Shown in pieces: positions 12,469-24,926 of a DNA stretch of 64,000 nucleotides. Each line of letters starts with the position of its first letter. Within the stretch, counting starts at the first letter, position 1. The position numbers and the translations under genes were made by a program. The notes beneath the pieces are model-generated. The model was not told the DNA's origin, did not search any database, and saw only the letters and a program-made list of their open reading frames with translations. The stretch is from Enoplosus armatus (Eukaryota; Chordata; Actinopteri; Centrarchiformes; Enoplosidae). Where the stretch lies: contig NC_092188.1 of NCBI RefSeq assembly GCF_043641665.1, positions 20,605,704 through 20,669,703 on the forward strand, read 5' to 3'.

Positions 12469-14769
12469 ACATGCCTTTGTGGGGGCCCCCCCATCTGCTT
12501 CTTGTGAGTATATATGCCATGGGAGAGTGACAGCTCTGACCCCAGTCTCTGAGGCCGTGCCAGGTCATTGGCCGCCAGCCTCTAAGTGGTGAGGCTGCAT
12601 AGTGGGGAGCGCTGTGACTGAGAGCATAGGCTTCATGAAAGCAGAGTTGGATAAATGGATGGAGGGATGGAGGAAAAGAGAAAAAATGGGTGACGGGATT
12701 GAGATGAACCACAGCATGGAGGAGTGATTGAGTCGGGAAGGAGTCTGATGGAGGAAGAGATGGAGCTAAGGCAGGAGGACGAGCTCCACGCTGCTCATTA
12801 GGTTTGGGTGTGTATGGGAATGGCAGTAAATATGACATTTCCCCTGCAGCCAGCGGAACGACTCCGGCATCTAATGACAGCCCTGCAGCACAATGAGTAG
12901 TAAAGCTGCAGCCACCAGAGCTGTCGCCCAGCCCAACTACCACCAGCCGCCACCAACCAGGAGCCCTCGTAGTGACTCTGAGCCAGGGCCGAGGCAGGGA
13001 GGAGGATGCATCAAGCCAGAAACTTGACAGAAGTGAGATGCTGGCTTGATAAATACAGAACCGTAATCAACCTCAAACATTCCACCAACTAGGAAAAGGG
13101 TACACTCTAATGTTAGTGCGAATGCTAGCCAACTTTTAAGTATGGCCCCATTTTCTTACTAGATTGAATCTCTAACCTGAGTAACATTCAGGCTTTTTCA
13201 AGTGTTTTCTCTTTTTTTAACATAAAGTCAAATGCTGCATGAAGCAATTACAAGTTTGTCTACTATCGTTGGCAAGTGTCCACCCTCCACTGGTGTCATT
13301 GAAGTGATGCCACAGCGTCCTAGCTGGCACTTAAATCGAGCACGACTCCGGGTGTGTATCCCTGTTCTGTGGTGTAATTATTGTCTGGGAAAATTTTCGT
13401 AGTGAATGATAAGCTGACTGATTTATAGCCCGACTTCTTTGGAGATTGTTGGCTTTTCTCAGAAGCTAGACAGTGTTAGGGGGAAAAAATGATGCTTGAC
13501 TTAGTCCAAGAATATTGTGCAATACAGCAAATGAATCATGAATCAAAAAGTAAAAAAGTGAAGAAAGGAATGTAAATAGAATTCAAATACATTGTAACAA
13601 CACAAATCACTTTGCTGTTCCATGGAATTGCAACTCCACCACTCATTTTGCTCTCTTTACTAATTTCATCAGTTTCCCAATTTCCGGTATTTTCATGCTT
13701 ATCCATTTGTCATCACTCATTACTCTACAGCTGTTATTTACAGTAACAATTCCCACCCAAAAAAGAGCTCTGCCTCACTAGCAGGACAGAATCCATTTCA
13801 AACTGAACCCACATTCAGGACCTGTTCAACCTCACACTCAGTTTCAGCCTCTGTCCTTAACTCATCAACTCGTCACTAGAGTTTCTTTTTAGATCGTTTA
13901 CCCTTTTCCACTGTCACTGTCTACCTTAATATTGGAGCATAGTCTGCAGTTTGCCCTTCTCGCTGCTCTTACTTTGGTATGGGGATGCTGTTTGATGCAT
14001 AGGACACGAGTCAGTAATAAACTCATCAGGCATGAGTCCATGGTGGGAAACCATAACAAAGAGATCTCCCCGCCAGCACGTCTTTCTGAGGCTGTCTTGA
14101 AAGATTCATGACCTTTTTAACTGGCCTCACTCAAGGCATATCATTTCTCCCCTTGGATGAATCTAACTGATCATCTTCTTACAGTGTCCGATGTACTTCC
14201 TGTGGCTCCACCGCTGTTTTAAAAGTAACGGCTTTGCCCCTGTTCAGAGTCCCAATTTTACCGACATGAACGGTGGCTGTCATGGGCAAATAAGATGGCT
14301 GGATGACTTTTGGAAAAAAAGGTCAAACCGCGTGATGAGAGTGAATGGTTCTGTCTCCTGAAAACCCATCCAGCAACCGGAAGCAACTGGGTTAAAGGCT
14401 ACAACCACAATTACTATGTAGCAGTTACAGTGCTGTCACAGTCTCCTGTCAGAGATGTAAAAACGACTCAGCGCGAGTGTGTCTGTTTTTTTTGTCTCTT
14501 GAAACTGCGTATAATTGAACCTCAGGCAGTGAGGTGAATTGAATGAGTTGGACAGTTGAGGTGTAAGGTCGGCCTTGAGTAGACTGCAATCTGACAACAG
14601 AGGCCATTACACTTGCCCTTTTGTATAGATTGCGGATACAGTGAATACATTGAGGTGGAGAGGTTCATAGAGGGAAATGTAAAACAGCTTGTGCTTTTTT
14701 CTCTCGCATGAATGGCATGAATTTTTAGTCACGCTAGCTGCGCAGCTCAAAAGATGGCAAAGTGCTGTC

Positions 14770-14835
14770 TACTAGAAGACGCTGCGCCTAAGTACAGCCT
14801 CACAGAGCTCGTAGTGTGAGCTAGTGAGCTCTAGA
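14770..14835 (-). repeat. GCTAAC-family end fragment, minus orientation
   Basis: CCTAAGTACAGCCTCACAGA and GCTCGTAGTGTGAGC resemble the end of the copy at 24890-24926 (CTCAGTACAGCCTCATAGAG, CTGCTAGCGTGG). Confidence 0.35.
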
Positions 14836-15881
14836 CTCTTATTTAGGCTTCTGGGTTGATGTGTAGCTATGCTCTAGACCATGCCGTAGCTGACCTGTGC
14901 CTCCTCAAAAATGTAACTAAAAAGAACTGTGATTGGTCATCATGGGCAAATTTTTTTCTTCCAAGTTTCCAATGTGCATAGAGATTGTTGAAAATGAAGA
15001 TTACATTGAAACAAGTTGAAAAAGACACCTCTAGCAAATCCATCCTCACTGCAAACCTTCTAGTCATCACAATCACCACTCTGTATCACAATGAACAAAA
15101 CAACTTTAAATACGACTGTCTTACATTCAGTAATGAAATAAGGCAAATAAGACCTTCCCACCAAGGCATGTATCACTAAGTCAATGAAAGAATGTAAACA
15201 CTTACTGTGGGAAATATATTTAAAGCACAACACGGCCTAATCATGTACGCTGCAGATGCCTTATGTTGTGGTGGAGCTATCAACAGGAGAAATGCGATTA
15301 TAAACTATTGTATTCAACTATAAATCAAAACTCATGCCATAGTATACCCCACTAAGTTCATAGTGCAATACGTAATATGTTAACAGCAGCAGTCCAGTGA
15401 GAAAATGCTGCTAATTTAATTTAATGGTGTGTATTTTTTTCCTTTTTCCTCTGTGAATGCAGTGACTTCAGCTCATCATATGAACTGCATTACCTACTGT
15501 ACCAGTGCACCCGGTGCCACTTTGCTGCCCCAGACATTACCGCATTTTGCCTTTTTTTGAACATATTGTCACATTATGAGCTGGCATGCAAGCACTACTT
15601 CTAGAATAGCCCACTGAACTAGTTTATGCCAGCTAGTGGAGGCTTTGCCAGCGAGTGTCACTTGTGTTTACGCAGCAGAGTTGTGGGACAAGTCCACTAA
15701 CTGGGTCATGAGTTTTCCCCCGGCCCCAGAGTCTAAAATTCTATCCCACGATATTGTAAAAACAGTGGCAGGCTCCTTTTGTGTCAAAAGCATCTGAAGA
15801 ATGCACTCCTGATGCAGTGAGTACTATGAATGGATATCAGGGTGATGCTGGTGTCACTGTGTAAGTTATGTTTACGCTGTC

Positions 15882-15883
<2 letters not shown>

Positions 15884-15948
<65 letters not shown>
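15884..15948. repeat. (GT)n microsatellite, longest in the window
   Basis: About 32 uninterrupted GT units. Confidence 0.95.
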
Positions 15949-15952
<4 letters not shown>

Positions 15953-17851
15953 TGAGGAATGGGTTCAGCATCAGGGCGGGGTAGAAGATTGGGCAGCACC
16001 GCACCTGTATGAGTCATTGTGCTAAGGCGAACCTAACAGCAACATGTCACATCAAGACATCGCCCTACTCTCAACTCCTCGCTTGATTCCTCCTCACTGT
16101 GCAGATTGCCAGCTGTTGTTATTGTCTTCCAGTGTTATTAACTTCCACATTCCTGAAGATAGTGTCATATAATCAGTGATTTTTGCACACTGAACTCATT
16201 CACCTCAACTGGTTAAAGATGGCTAGATATGTAGCCTCGGTAAACTTACATGAGCGTGAGCTGAGTTTAGCCTTTCTACGCTAATGTTGAATTTTAAAAT
16301 CTTTGCATTCCGGCTTCTTTACAGCTCAGCACACAATACAAGGTCTTCCAGTGTGCCCCACCAGGAAGAGGCATGTTGGCATCGCATCAAGTGTTGGTGT
16401 CCTAGAGTTGCACAGTGCTGACTCATTTAGCCCCCGATACTAGTGTGTGATAGTGGTGCAGTTTGCCACAGTCATTTAGTGCTTCACAGCCAAACCCAGG
16501 ACCTCAGCAATGTAAACATTCGCCTGTTTAGCATCAGCATGAAGCCCCAGAATGCCTCTGTGTTTGATACTATGTGGTCCTGTTGGAGGGAAAGAATGTC
16601 AGGCCTAATTTACAGTGCCTTATGGACATGCAATGCTTATTTTCAGCATTTAGTATTTAGTTATGGTGGCTGTTTGGTTTGTGGTTTTGAGGGAGAGGTA
16701 TCTGATATTTACCCCCAATTTGTGTAGTGATATTTCAGTGGAAACACATATTCCTTAACATGGACCAGGGATTCCACTCTCACTTATTAGTCTCGACACA
16801 AGTCCTATTAGAAGAAAATCTCTAAATAATGAAGCCAATAATATGCACATCCCTGTAATGATTCTGAGTCGAGTTTCAGAGGTGTTGACCCAATTTATTG
16901 CTGGAAAAAAACAGAAACACACCAACTGGGTAGAGGAGAGGAACGCTTTGCTGAAGTTGCAGAGAACAGACATAGCTTTGGTCTGGACCAGTGGCTGAGT
17001 GGATGAGATTATAGTATAGTATTGGTTTTATGCTGCGGTAGATAACGGGTGGAGCAGAGGCATCCTTCTGCAGTAATGTCAGGTTACAGAAAACCCAAAT
17101 GCAAATGCCTGGGAGTCCGAGACCTCTAATGTCCATGATTGTCCCGTTGGCCCTGTGTACCAGCCTAAATCAGCCCTCCAGCTCTTACTGTTGTGTCATA
17201 TCCATTTTATACATGCACACGCAAACACAAGCAGCGACACAGCCAGACACACATGCACCCAGAGGGTAGTAAGCAGATATAGCATACCACAGCAGGAGGT
17301 ATGTGAACCACTCCAACTTGGTAACACCCGTCTCCCGGCCGACATACAGCCTCAACATGGCACCTCCAGTAGTGAAGCGCTCACCTCCGCATTGTCTGAG
17401 CACACATGTGAGAGCAAGCAGTGACGGCTTTCTTGGAGCGCGCAGTGAAAGCTTTTTGCATGTTGATAAAATCTCTTATTCCTTTCCTAGTTGCCTACCT
17501 GTAATTATGGCACTGCCTGAGTTAAACTTGAAATGCCTTCGAAATGTTCACACATTACATGAGTACATTAAGCCTTTGCTGCACATACAGGAATATAATG
17601 AGATGATCAAGTGTAAATAAATGAACATTTTGGATGTGTTGTCACCACCAACATTCAAAAAAGGTTTACTGTATTTGAGCGATGTTTGGTTTCACAGAGG
17701 ATCTTCGATGTCCATGAATTGGCCGACTTGCCCTGTTTTAATGTTGCAGATAATGCCAAACGAATCATTCCGAGGCACTGCTGGTTTGAAACCATGGAGG
17801 AGGAGCACGCCGAACCTTCTCTAATCATCCGCATGTGTCTTTGTTTTTCAG

Positions 17852-17938
17852 TCGGTGGTGAAAACTGGACGTTTGCTCATCAGTCATGAGGCACCAATAA
17901 CCGGAGGCTTTGCTGCTGAAATCAGCTCTACAGTACAG
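17852..17938 (+). CDS. bckdhb: bckdhb penultimate coding exon: branched-chain 2-oxo acid dehydrogenase E1 beta
   Basis: This 87-base exon reads as 29 codons, beginning [15 protein letters not shown] and ending AAEISSTVQ. It closely matches the stretch of vertebrate BCKDHB just before its last exon, roughly human residues 318-346 of 392. The acceptor AG is at 17850-17851 after the tract TGTCTTTGTTTTTC. The donor is CAG|GTGAGT at 17939. Both ends fall between codons, so the exon is phase 0 on each side and joins in frame to 26045. The product is the beta subunit of the thiamine-diphosphate-dependent E1 component in the mitochondrial matrix. With the alpha subunit (BCKDHA) it forms an alpha2-beta2 tetramer that decarboxylates the 2-oxo acids of leucine, isoleucine and valine. 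These residues belong to the C-terminal transketolase-type domain and include the conserved HEAP segment. The mitochondrial presequence and the N-terminal pyrimidine-binding domain lie outside the window. Confidence 0.95.
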
Positions 17939-18257
17939 GTGAGTGTGTGGCGTCTGTGTATGAGAACATACTGTATTTGATGAGGTTTCATTGGGATCTG
18001 TAGCTCTCCAGGGGTAGGAGGTGGTCTTCAAAGGTATTGGTCTTTATAGGTTGCAATGGTTTTGTCGATAAAAGTCCAACTTCGTAACAAAGCTAAAACA
18101 GGCTTTCACTGAATGCCCCAGAGCAGTGGCTTTAAAACTGTGAGGCCCTCCTCCCCAGGGGGAGAGGAGAGGAGAGGGGAGGCACGGAGGGAGCGATATG
18201 AGGCAAAGATACTGCGAGAGGTTAAAGGGACAGGTGCATGTCTGTGTTCTAAACACG

Positions 18258-18305
18258 AGAATCAGAATCAGAAATACTTCATTGATCCCCGGGGGGGAAA
18301 TTACA
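18258..18305 (-). mobile_element. LINE 3' tail remnant, minus strand
   Basis: AGAATCAGAATCAGAAATAC and the following TTCATTGATCCCC are the reverse complement of a GGGGATCAATAAAGTATTTCTGATTCTG-type tail, common at the 3' ends of fish LINE insertions. Only the last few dozen bases can be recognised. Confidence 0.55.
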
Positions 18306-18574
18306 CAGAAGTTAGTAACTCGCCAACACCGTCAACAGTTGCATCAGCGACAGTGACACACAACTCATGGAGGTGATTAAGATCCTTTAAAACATAACTC
18401 AGTCAAATCTGATCACACAGACATGATCACATTTTTTTAGACTGAGCGTGACGTACACTTCCTGAGTACACTAAATTGAATTTCTAGTTCATTGAATTTT
18501 CATTGCGCCAATAGGACATGAACATGTGTAGTACCACTGACATGCAAACTAATGGAGGGAGGTAAAACCAATAG

Positions 18575-18587
18575 TTCAAAGGGTTAA
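18575..18587. repeat. Solo TTCAAAGGGTTAA end related to the TTAA MITE
   Basis: This sequence matches the right end of the MITE at 26792-27124 and keeps the full TTAA. A weak partner, TTAAGATCCTTTAAAAC, lies at 18377, which would make a divergent 211-base element, but I see no internal similarity to the 26.8 kb copy. Confidence 0.3.
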
Positions 18588-19320
18588 TGAATACTAGAGG
18601 AGTCAATAGATTCTATAGAGGAGCAGCTTCATTCTCAACAGTTGTCTTTTGCAAGTATGTTACTCATTTGAGATTGTTGATACAGTGACTCTAACTCCCC
18701 ATATAAGGTTTACAAAATATTGCTTGTTGCTAGCAATACAAGAGGCCTGGACTCTGTAACCAAGACTTGCCAGCTGATGACAAATTCTGAGCTAAGTGTG
18801 ATGCACGACTAAATGAAAAGTCTTCCCCTTCCCAGCATCCGAATGATAATCTATTTTTGCGTGGTGAGATAATTATCTTCAGTATGTAGTGTGTTTTTCT
18901 CCCTGTGAGGCTCTTAGCAGTGAGTACCACTCTGTTCTCAATGAGCAATTTGTGTTACAACAAAGACAGCCCCTTTTTATACCGCCTGCTCAAAAGTCAT
19001 CGTACTGATTGTATGCACAACACTGTATGTGTTACCCAGAGAGGTTCCCTTGTTAATGTGCATAAACACACATCGATTCTCATCGATGTTGCTCTCTCCC
19101 CCCCGTCAGTGAGGGCTTAAATGGCCGGTGAGTCATCCCCCTTATTTCCATGTTTCCATGTTTTCACATTGTGTACGGGTGATGTAAGTTGTTGGTGTGT
19201 TCACTGATTGCATTGATCTGCAGTTTTCAAACGGCCTCAGGCGATTTGGATGTATTCGCTGGAAAGAAAACCTTGGACTGGCTGATAGTTAGATACAGCT
19301 TGACCTACAGGCCTCTGTCA

Positions 19321-19328
19321 CACACATA

Positions 19329-19395
<67 letters not shown>
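19321..19395. repeat. (AT)n microsatellite with CA ends
   Basis: CACACATAT leads into about 30 AT units, which end in ACACACACAC. One ATTAT interruption lies near the start. Confidence 0.95.
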
Positions 19396-19840
19396 TTCAA
19401 AGAGAAAGTGATATGCTTGTTTTTGCCGATTAATCGGCGGAACTTGGCTCCGATAGTGGCCGATGGCTGCGTGGCTTCCACCAGTCACGCGGGGACGTGC
19501 ATCACCGTTTTTCTGGAGAGAATGCAAACAAGCTCTGTTTCCTCCATTATTATAATATCAGCCTTCTCAACTGGAATTGCTGACTCTGAGGGAAAATAAT
19601 AGCTCAAAAAATAAAAATTGCTCCCACCTCGATTTTTTTACGGTTAGTTTGATGTTCAGTGATCCAGATTCATTTATTTATTTATTTATTTGACTTAAAT
19701 ATTAAATTCAACAGTTATGCAGTTTCTAATGAATTCATTTCCGACAGTGTCAATTTCTTTTTTCGCCTGTGTTTGTGATATCAGCAATCGGGTATCAGCT
19801 TTTTCCTGCTCCAAACTATCAGTATTATCGGCCTTTGAAA
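19396..19840. repeat. Interspersed repeat with GCCGATTAATCGG palindrome
   Basis: TTGCCGATTAATCGGCGG, CTCCGATAGTGGCCGATGG, GATATCAGCAATCGGGTATC and AGTATTATCGGCCTTTGAAA are phrases of a dispersed fish repeat rich in ATCGGC motifs. The middle (19600-19740) contains TTTA tracts. Confidence 0.4.
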
Positions 19841-19971
19841 ATCCACTATAAAATACAAAAATACAAATGTTTGGTATATAACAAGCACGTGGATGGACAG
19901 AAGAGAAGTGGATAATGCTGCTTCAGTGGTTTGAGAGGATTTTGTGGCTGTTTTGATTGTTTTTCCTTCAC

Positions 19972-20040
19972 CATGAAACTGGGTCACCATTGGAATCTAT
20001 CGTAACCACTGAATCCAAGCTGACTACAGCCACCAATGTC
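19972..20040 (+). repeat. Dispersed repeat, copy 3 (5' half only)
   Basis: ATGAAACTGGGTCACCATTG and CTGAATCCAAGCTGACTACA followed by GCCACC align with 57895-57950 of copy 2. The CCACCTTTCAAG part is absent. Confidence 0.35.
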
Positions 20041-20454
20041 TGCAAAGGACCAAGCTAAATCAAGCATTTCAAAGAACATCTACAGGGGGTGAGTGGTTGA
20101 TATAGATTTTGGGTGTAGCATTGTTTTAACTCTTTCCAGATACAAGAGTGAGTTCACAACCACAGTGACTCACCATAAAATAACTGGGATGTGGTGCAGG
20201 CTGCACATTTTTGGGTAAAAAATGAGATCATGAGTTTCTCACAATTCTTAAGGAAGCAATTTTTAAATTAAAACATTTATTGAATTTTCTCTTGATACCG
20301 TTGGAAGTACAACAAACAATATGATCATGACCAGTGTTTTTCTATTGTTTTGTCTACCACCATTTTAATGCGGTACTAATATAATAACCAGTTAAATACA
20401 ACACCAGCACAAACTGCAGCCTCAAGATTTACTATAGAGAAAAATGCCCATCAC

Positions 20455-20580
20455 AATTACCCAAATTTCAAGGTGACGTTTTCAAATTGCTTGTTCTGCC
20501 TGATCAACAGTCCTAAACCTAAAGATGTTCAGCTTTAGGTCACATAAAACAAGGAAAAGCAGCAAATCCCAATAAAATTG
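20455..20580. repeat. Old AT-rich interspersed repeat, copy 2 (partial)
   Basis: AAGGTGACGTTTTCAAATTG, CTTGTTCTGCCTGATCAACA, AAACCTAAAGATGTTCAG and AAAGCAGCAAATCCC align in order with 9657-9760. Confidence 0.5.
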
Positions 20581-23500
20581 GCTTATATTTAAGATGTACA
20601 GGAACAAACAAAACTAAACAAAAAAAGGTTGCAGGCATTTTAATGAGACATGTGAGCCTGCTAACCCAGCCTTCTCATTTGTAAATGCAGCTTGAGTTTA
20701 AATCTTGGTTTCACTCAGCTTACGTTGCTAACTCAAAAAAACTAACAAACAAAATGGCAGTTTTAATTTGACTGTGCAGTCCTGCTCAGCTTTGATAATG
20801 GGATGGGACGCTAATAGAAATACAGCTTTAATACAGCTTTTAGCAGGGAGATTCTGTGTCACATGTCCTCATTAACTACAATAACAGTTCTGGGTTTCAG
20901 GATATTGGAGTCGGACTACAGATCAACAGCAGTGTGGATGTTAAAGTAAACTTGTACCACACTACCTTGTTTATTAGTGTGACCTTATACCCCTCCAAGG
21001 CTCAAAATCAGGGGACAAAGAGATAAACTGGCTGTCAGTATAGCCTGTATAGTCCAGGCGCTGGGAGGGCTTTAAGCTATTATTTCTGGAGAGAGTGGCT
21101 TCAACTACTACCTATCCACCACAGGCCCTTCCATAAAGATCCATTTATGGATTGATTTTCTCTTTTGTATAAAGAGCAGAGGGGAGTTTGGTCGGGCTTG
21201 GCAAGTTTCCTTTGTCATGCTTTGGCTTCAGTCCTCGTGATTTAATAATGTGTCATTGGTTGGCCCCCTTTCCTGAGTGTTTGGCTGATGACTGGATAGG
21301 ACAGAATAGGGCAGAATGAGATGTGGCGAAAGACGATGCATTCATGGACCTCAGGGATGCACAGAGAGAAATGGTGAATTGCTCCCCTCCCCTTAATTCT
21401 CCAAACCACGACAGACTTAACTATAGCTGATTCAGATTTCGAAAAGTACACACTTTTGCTGATCATTTGGTTTAGAAAAAAGATTTTTTCCATTGGTTGT
21501 CAATGAGATAATGACATGTTGTTTAATTGTAACCATTTTGTATTCCAAGTATTGTATTTGCTGCGTAGAATAATTAGAAAAGGTGCAGTATTAAAGATGG
21601 TTGTTTTGTTGTTAAAGTTGTCTTAACTACAGTTTATTCTCCACACAACCATATATCACACTGCATTGAACGGCATTGCCACACAGGAAGCCTCAGAGTT
21701 ATCTGTGGGGCCTTTTGGATTGCCTGGTTCTAGTTCCACTGATAGTATTTGTGTGTAATTTAAACCAACTTACAACATCCAACCCTGCACATCCCACTGA
21801 GTTGTGGTACTGTTCAAAGACTGCTGACTCCACTCTGGCTCAGTTGGTTATAGCTAAAGATGAAGGCTTGCACGTTTTTTGCCATAAATGCCTTCTGAAT
21901 CAGGATCAGACTACTAGTTGCCTGTCGGGCCTGCTCTGCTTCTCATTCAGACAAGCCTAAAGCCTGGGGCATCGTGCACCACTGTAAAAGTCATGGCAGT
22001 CCCTCCCCATGTCTTTCTCCATCAGGGGATGCACTAAACTGCCTTCAAAAGAGAGTGTTTATACAAGTGTGCTTCTTTAAAAGACTTGAGAATTGGATAC
22101 AGGTACCACCATGTTGGGTAAGGGGCTTGTGGAGGTTATATAATGGCGGTCTGCTGCTGCTCGTTCCCGTCAGTTGCTCAATAGCCTAAAGCCTGATTCA
22201 CTCATTAGCCATTTCTTACCTTCATATAACTGCTGCGTGTAGCGCAGAGTCATTTCTCAACCTAAAATCAAGTCGGTGGCATTTTACCTGCTGAGATCAG
22301 TTCACTCATGCCAAGTCTTTTGACATTCTGAATGTCTTAAGTAAAGAAATGCAAGTCTTTTATCTGGACGTGATGTTCTGCAGAAATAACCTTGAGGACT
22401 GAAAATGTAACCGCACCAGCAGCCCAATGAGGGCTCATCACACACCAGAAAAGTCGTTTTTAGGACAGTGAAGACTCAGCTGGTCAGGGGTAGCTCTACA
22501 CAGTGAGCCTGAGCTGTACATTGTCAGACTTGGCTCAGCTAACGTCAAAGATGAGCCATCTAGGCTGCGCTTTGTCATGAGCTGAATGCAAACATTAAAC
22601 TGACACTTTGCAGATTCAAATGCATGCACTTGGCACAGTAACACTCACAATACGGGCCATAAGTGATGAGTGCTGTTTGATCACAACATCATTTAGAGAG
22701 CATGTTGAAGAATTAAAACTAGTTTCAGCTGGTTCTCAGTTGAAATTAAGCTGCTTTGGAAGCCTGGCATTGTATTAACTGAGCAAGTGATGTTGGCACT
22801 TTCCCGCCCCTGTCTGACTGCAACCCCCAATCTTTGGGTGTTTCTGACAAACTCTGATTTTTGTGTGACAGAAAACACAATATCATCACTGTGACTATAA
22901 AGCCCCCGCCGTGAAGTATTTAAAAAATCCTGTGCCACAACAAGATACAAGCTTTGTGGCACTGCAATGGTGACATATTTTTATTCTGACATTTAAGTAT
23001 GTTACATATAATGATGCACTTCCCAAAAGATAAACACCGATTTGAATGAAATCTGAGTTGTGTGGCCTTTCTCTGTCCAGCTGTGGTGGCAGGCAGTCAG
23101 AGTACTGTACTTTTCTCCCACTTTCAGTAAATGTATTTAGAGGAGATTACAGATGTGATCCAGACAAAAGAGCAAACTCCCTGGTACTGTCTGACTGGTT
23201 GTCTGTAGTTGGGCAGAGAATAGATCCTGAGGTTTTAATCTCACTGGACACGGATAATCACATCGTCACTTTCATCAATCCATTGGAATGAAAAGAAAGC
23301 ACCCTGTGGTGTTATTTTGGGTCATTGGTAGGAACTTTTTGTCCTATTCACTCAACTGCAGAACTGTTCAACATTTCATAAGGATGAAAGGAAGGATAAG
23401 AAAAGGATAAGGATGATATCCATCATCCAGCTTTGCTCCAGTCTATTCAAGTACACTCATGTTCAACTTTGACCAAGTTTGTATGTTTCCAGTGAATAAG

Positions 23501-24511
23501 ACTGAACTCTGCCCAAGAAAACACCATTAACTGTGTATGCTAGGCGCCAGTTATGGCATGCATTCATGATGCTTAAATGATCTTTTAAACAAGACTGAAC
23601 TGTTTTAGTGAGCTCATGGGTATAGTATCAGTCTTTTAATTACTATCCACTTCTGGAGATCATGACCCAAAGAAACCTATGATGTAGTCATGATGTAGCC
23701 TGCTGGAGGCTATGTGAGCAGAAACCCAGAACATGCCTGCAGTCTGCAGCATGCTGTAGCACCATGCATTTTCAAAGAATGAGCTTTTCACAATCCAGAA
23801 CCACTGACTTTTTTTTTTTCTCTACTCACACACTTTTTTAATACACAACTGACTTTGAATGCACTTCATAGACCCCAAGGGCATGGACATTTGTCAGCAC
23901 ATGAAAGCAATGTGCTCAAGCAAACGTTAAGGAAAGAAAATTGGGAAAATACTAGGATTAGGCTTTCACGTCACCAGTAGTACAGTATCTGTTGTCAGGA
24001 TCTGTCGCAGCCTGTTGGAGAGAACCAGTCCCTAGTTGTCCTGAAGTCCACAAGGAAGGAGGAAACGGCGCAGTGAAGAGGAAAGAGGGTTTGTTGTATT
24101 GGTTATCTCCTTTCAGTGTACATTCATTAAAGCTAATCACAGTTAATTAGCCGGGTGGAGCAGACTGCAAGTTCTAGGGTGCAGGAGTCCAGCTGCCAGG
24201 CAGATAGCAGTGCCAGCAGCATAGAGTCCTGCACAGCAGATCCGGTGGAGCTCCCCCTGGTGCGTTTAATTCTTACTGGCACCAAAATGAGAGACCTCAT
24301 GACTATTGGGCTGGCATTTTGTGTGAAAGAATCGAATTGAAGATGTTACTGATGACTTGACTGATTTTAACACAATAATGGCTGGTTACTTCATACGTCA
24401 CAAAGTGTCAGACAAAATAGCCTCCACAGCCATCCCACATTGCCGCATATTCCCCTAAAATCCCCAGAAATATATGCTTGATATTGTAGCCATGCTAAAG
24501 ACATGACTCTA

Positions 24512-24926
24512 GGGATGGCATTGTCGGACTTTGGTCCAGACTGAAATATCTCAAAAGCTATTGGATGGATTCCCATCAAATTTGGTGCACACGTTCATGT
24601 TCTTCTTGAGATTAATCTTTACAACTTTAGTGAGCTCTTCACCTTTCATCTAGCACCTTCACCAGGTCAAAATTTGTATTTGTCTTTTGATGTATGAGGA
24701 AAGCTAAGGATGTTCTCATCAGCTGTACTTTGTGTTTATTGCTAATCAGCGAATGTTAGCATGCTAACAAACAAAACTATGACGGCAAACATGGTAAATG
24801 TTTATACCTGCTAAACATCAGCTTTTTAATTGTGAACATGTTAGTGTGCTGAGGTTGGCATTTAGCTCAAAGCACTGTACAACTGTGCCTCAGTACAGCC
24901 TCATAGAGCTGCTAGCGTGGCTGTGG
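24512..24926 (-). repeat. GCTAACATGCTAAC-family teleost repeat, minus orientation
   Basis: Read on the minus strand, the stretch carries the family blocks: CTCTATGAGGCTG, GAGCTAAATGCCAACCTC, TGTTAGCATGCTAACATTCG, CACAAAGTACAGCTGATG and the ATCCAATAGCTTTTGAGATATT end. It lies within the last bckdhb intron. Confidence 0.7.

Larger units (their letters stand above)
1..17851 (+). other. Upstream part of bckdhb, read as intron without recognisable exon
   Basis: The residues that precede SVVKTGRLL in vertebrate BCKDHB (ending ...IIPWDVDTICK in human) should be encoded by the next exon upstream. I looked for a matching exon with donor and did not find one, so at least 17.8 kb of this intron appears to lie in the window. 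What it holds is listed separately: poly-G, CA, GT and TTTA tracts, a hAT-like MITE relative (3691), an old AT-rich repeat (9520), and a CpG-rich block (11550-11850). The stretches 260-1660, 1760-3690, 4230-5090, 5450-9520, 12970-15880 and 15950-17850 show nothing else that I can name. Confidence 0.6.

Noticed and set aside
12353..12943. 196-codon open frame on the minus strand
   Set aside because: It runs through the (GT)n microsatellite at 12422-12465 (a His-Thr run), lacks any recognisable domain, and is low in complexity.
14567..14580. GTGTAAGGTCGG as donor of the missing upstream bckdhb exon
   Set aside because: The sequence before it does not encode the expected residues preceding SVVKTGRLL.
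19189..19599. 136-codon open frame with an Ile-Tyr run
   Set aside because: It is created by the (AT)n microsatellite and an interspersed repeat.
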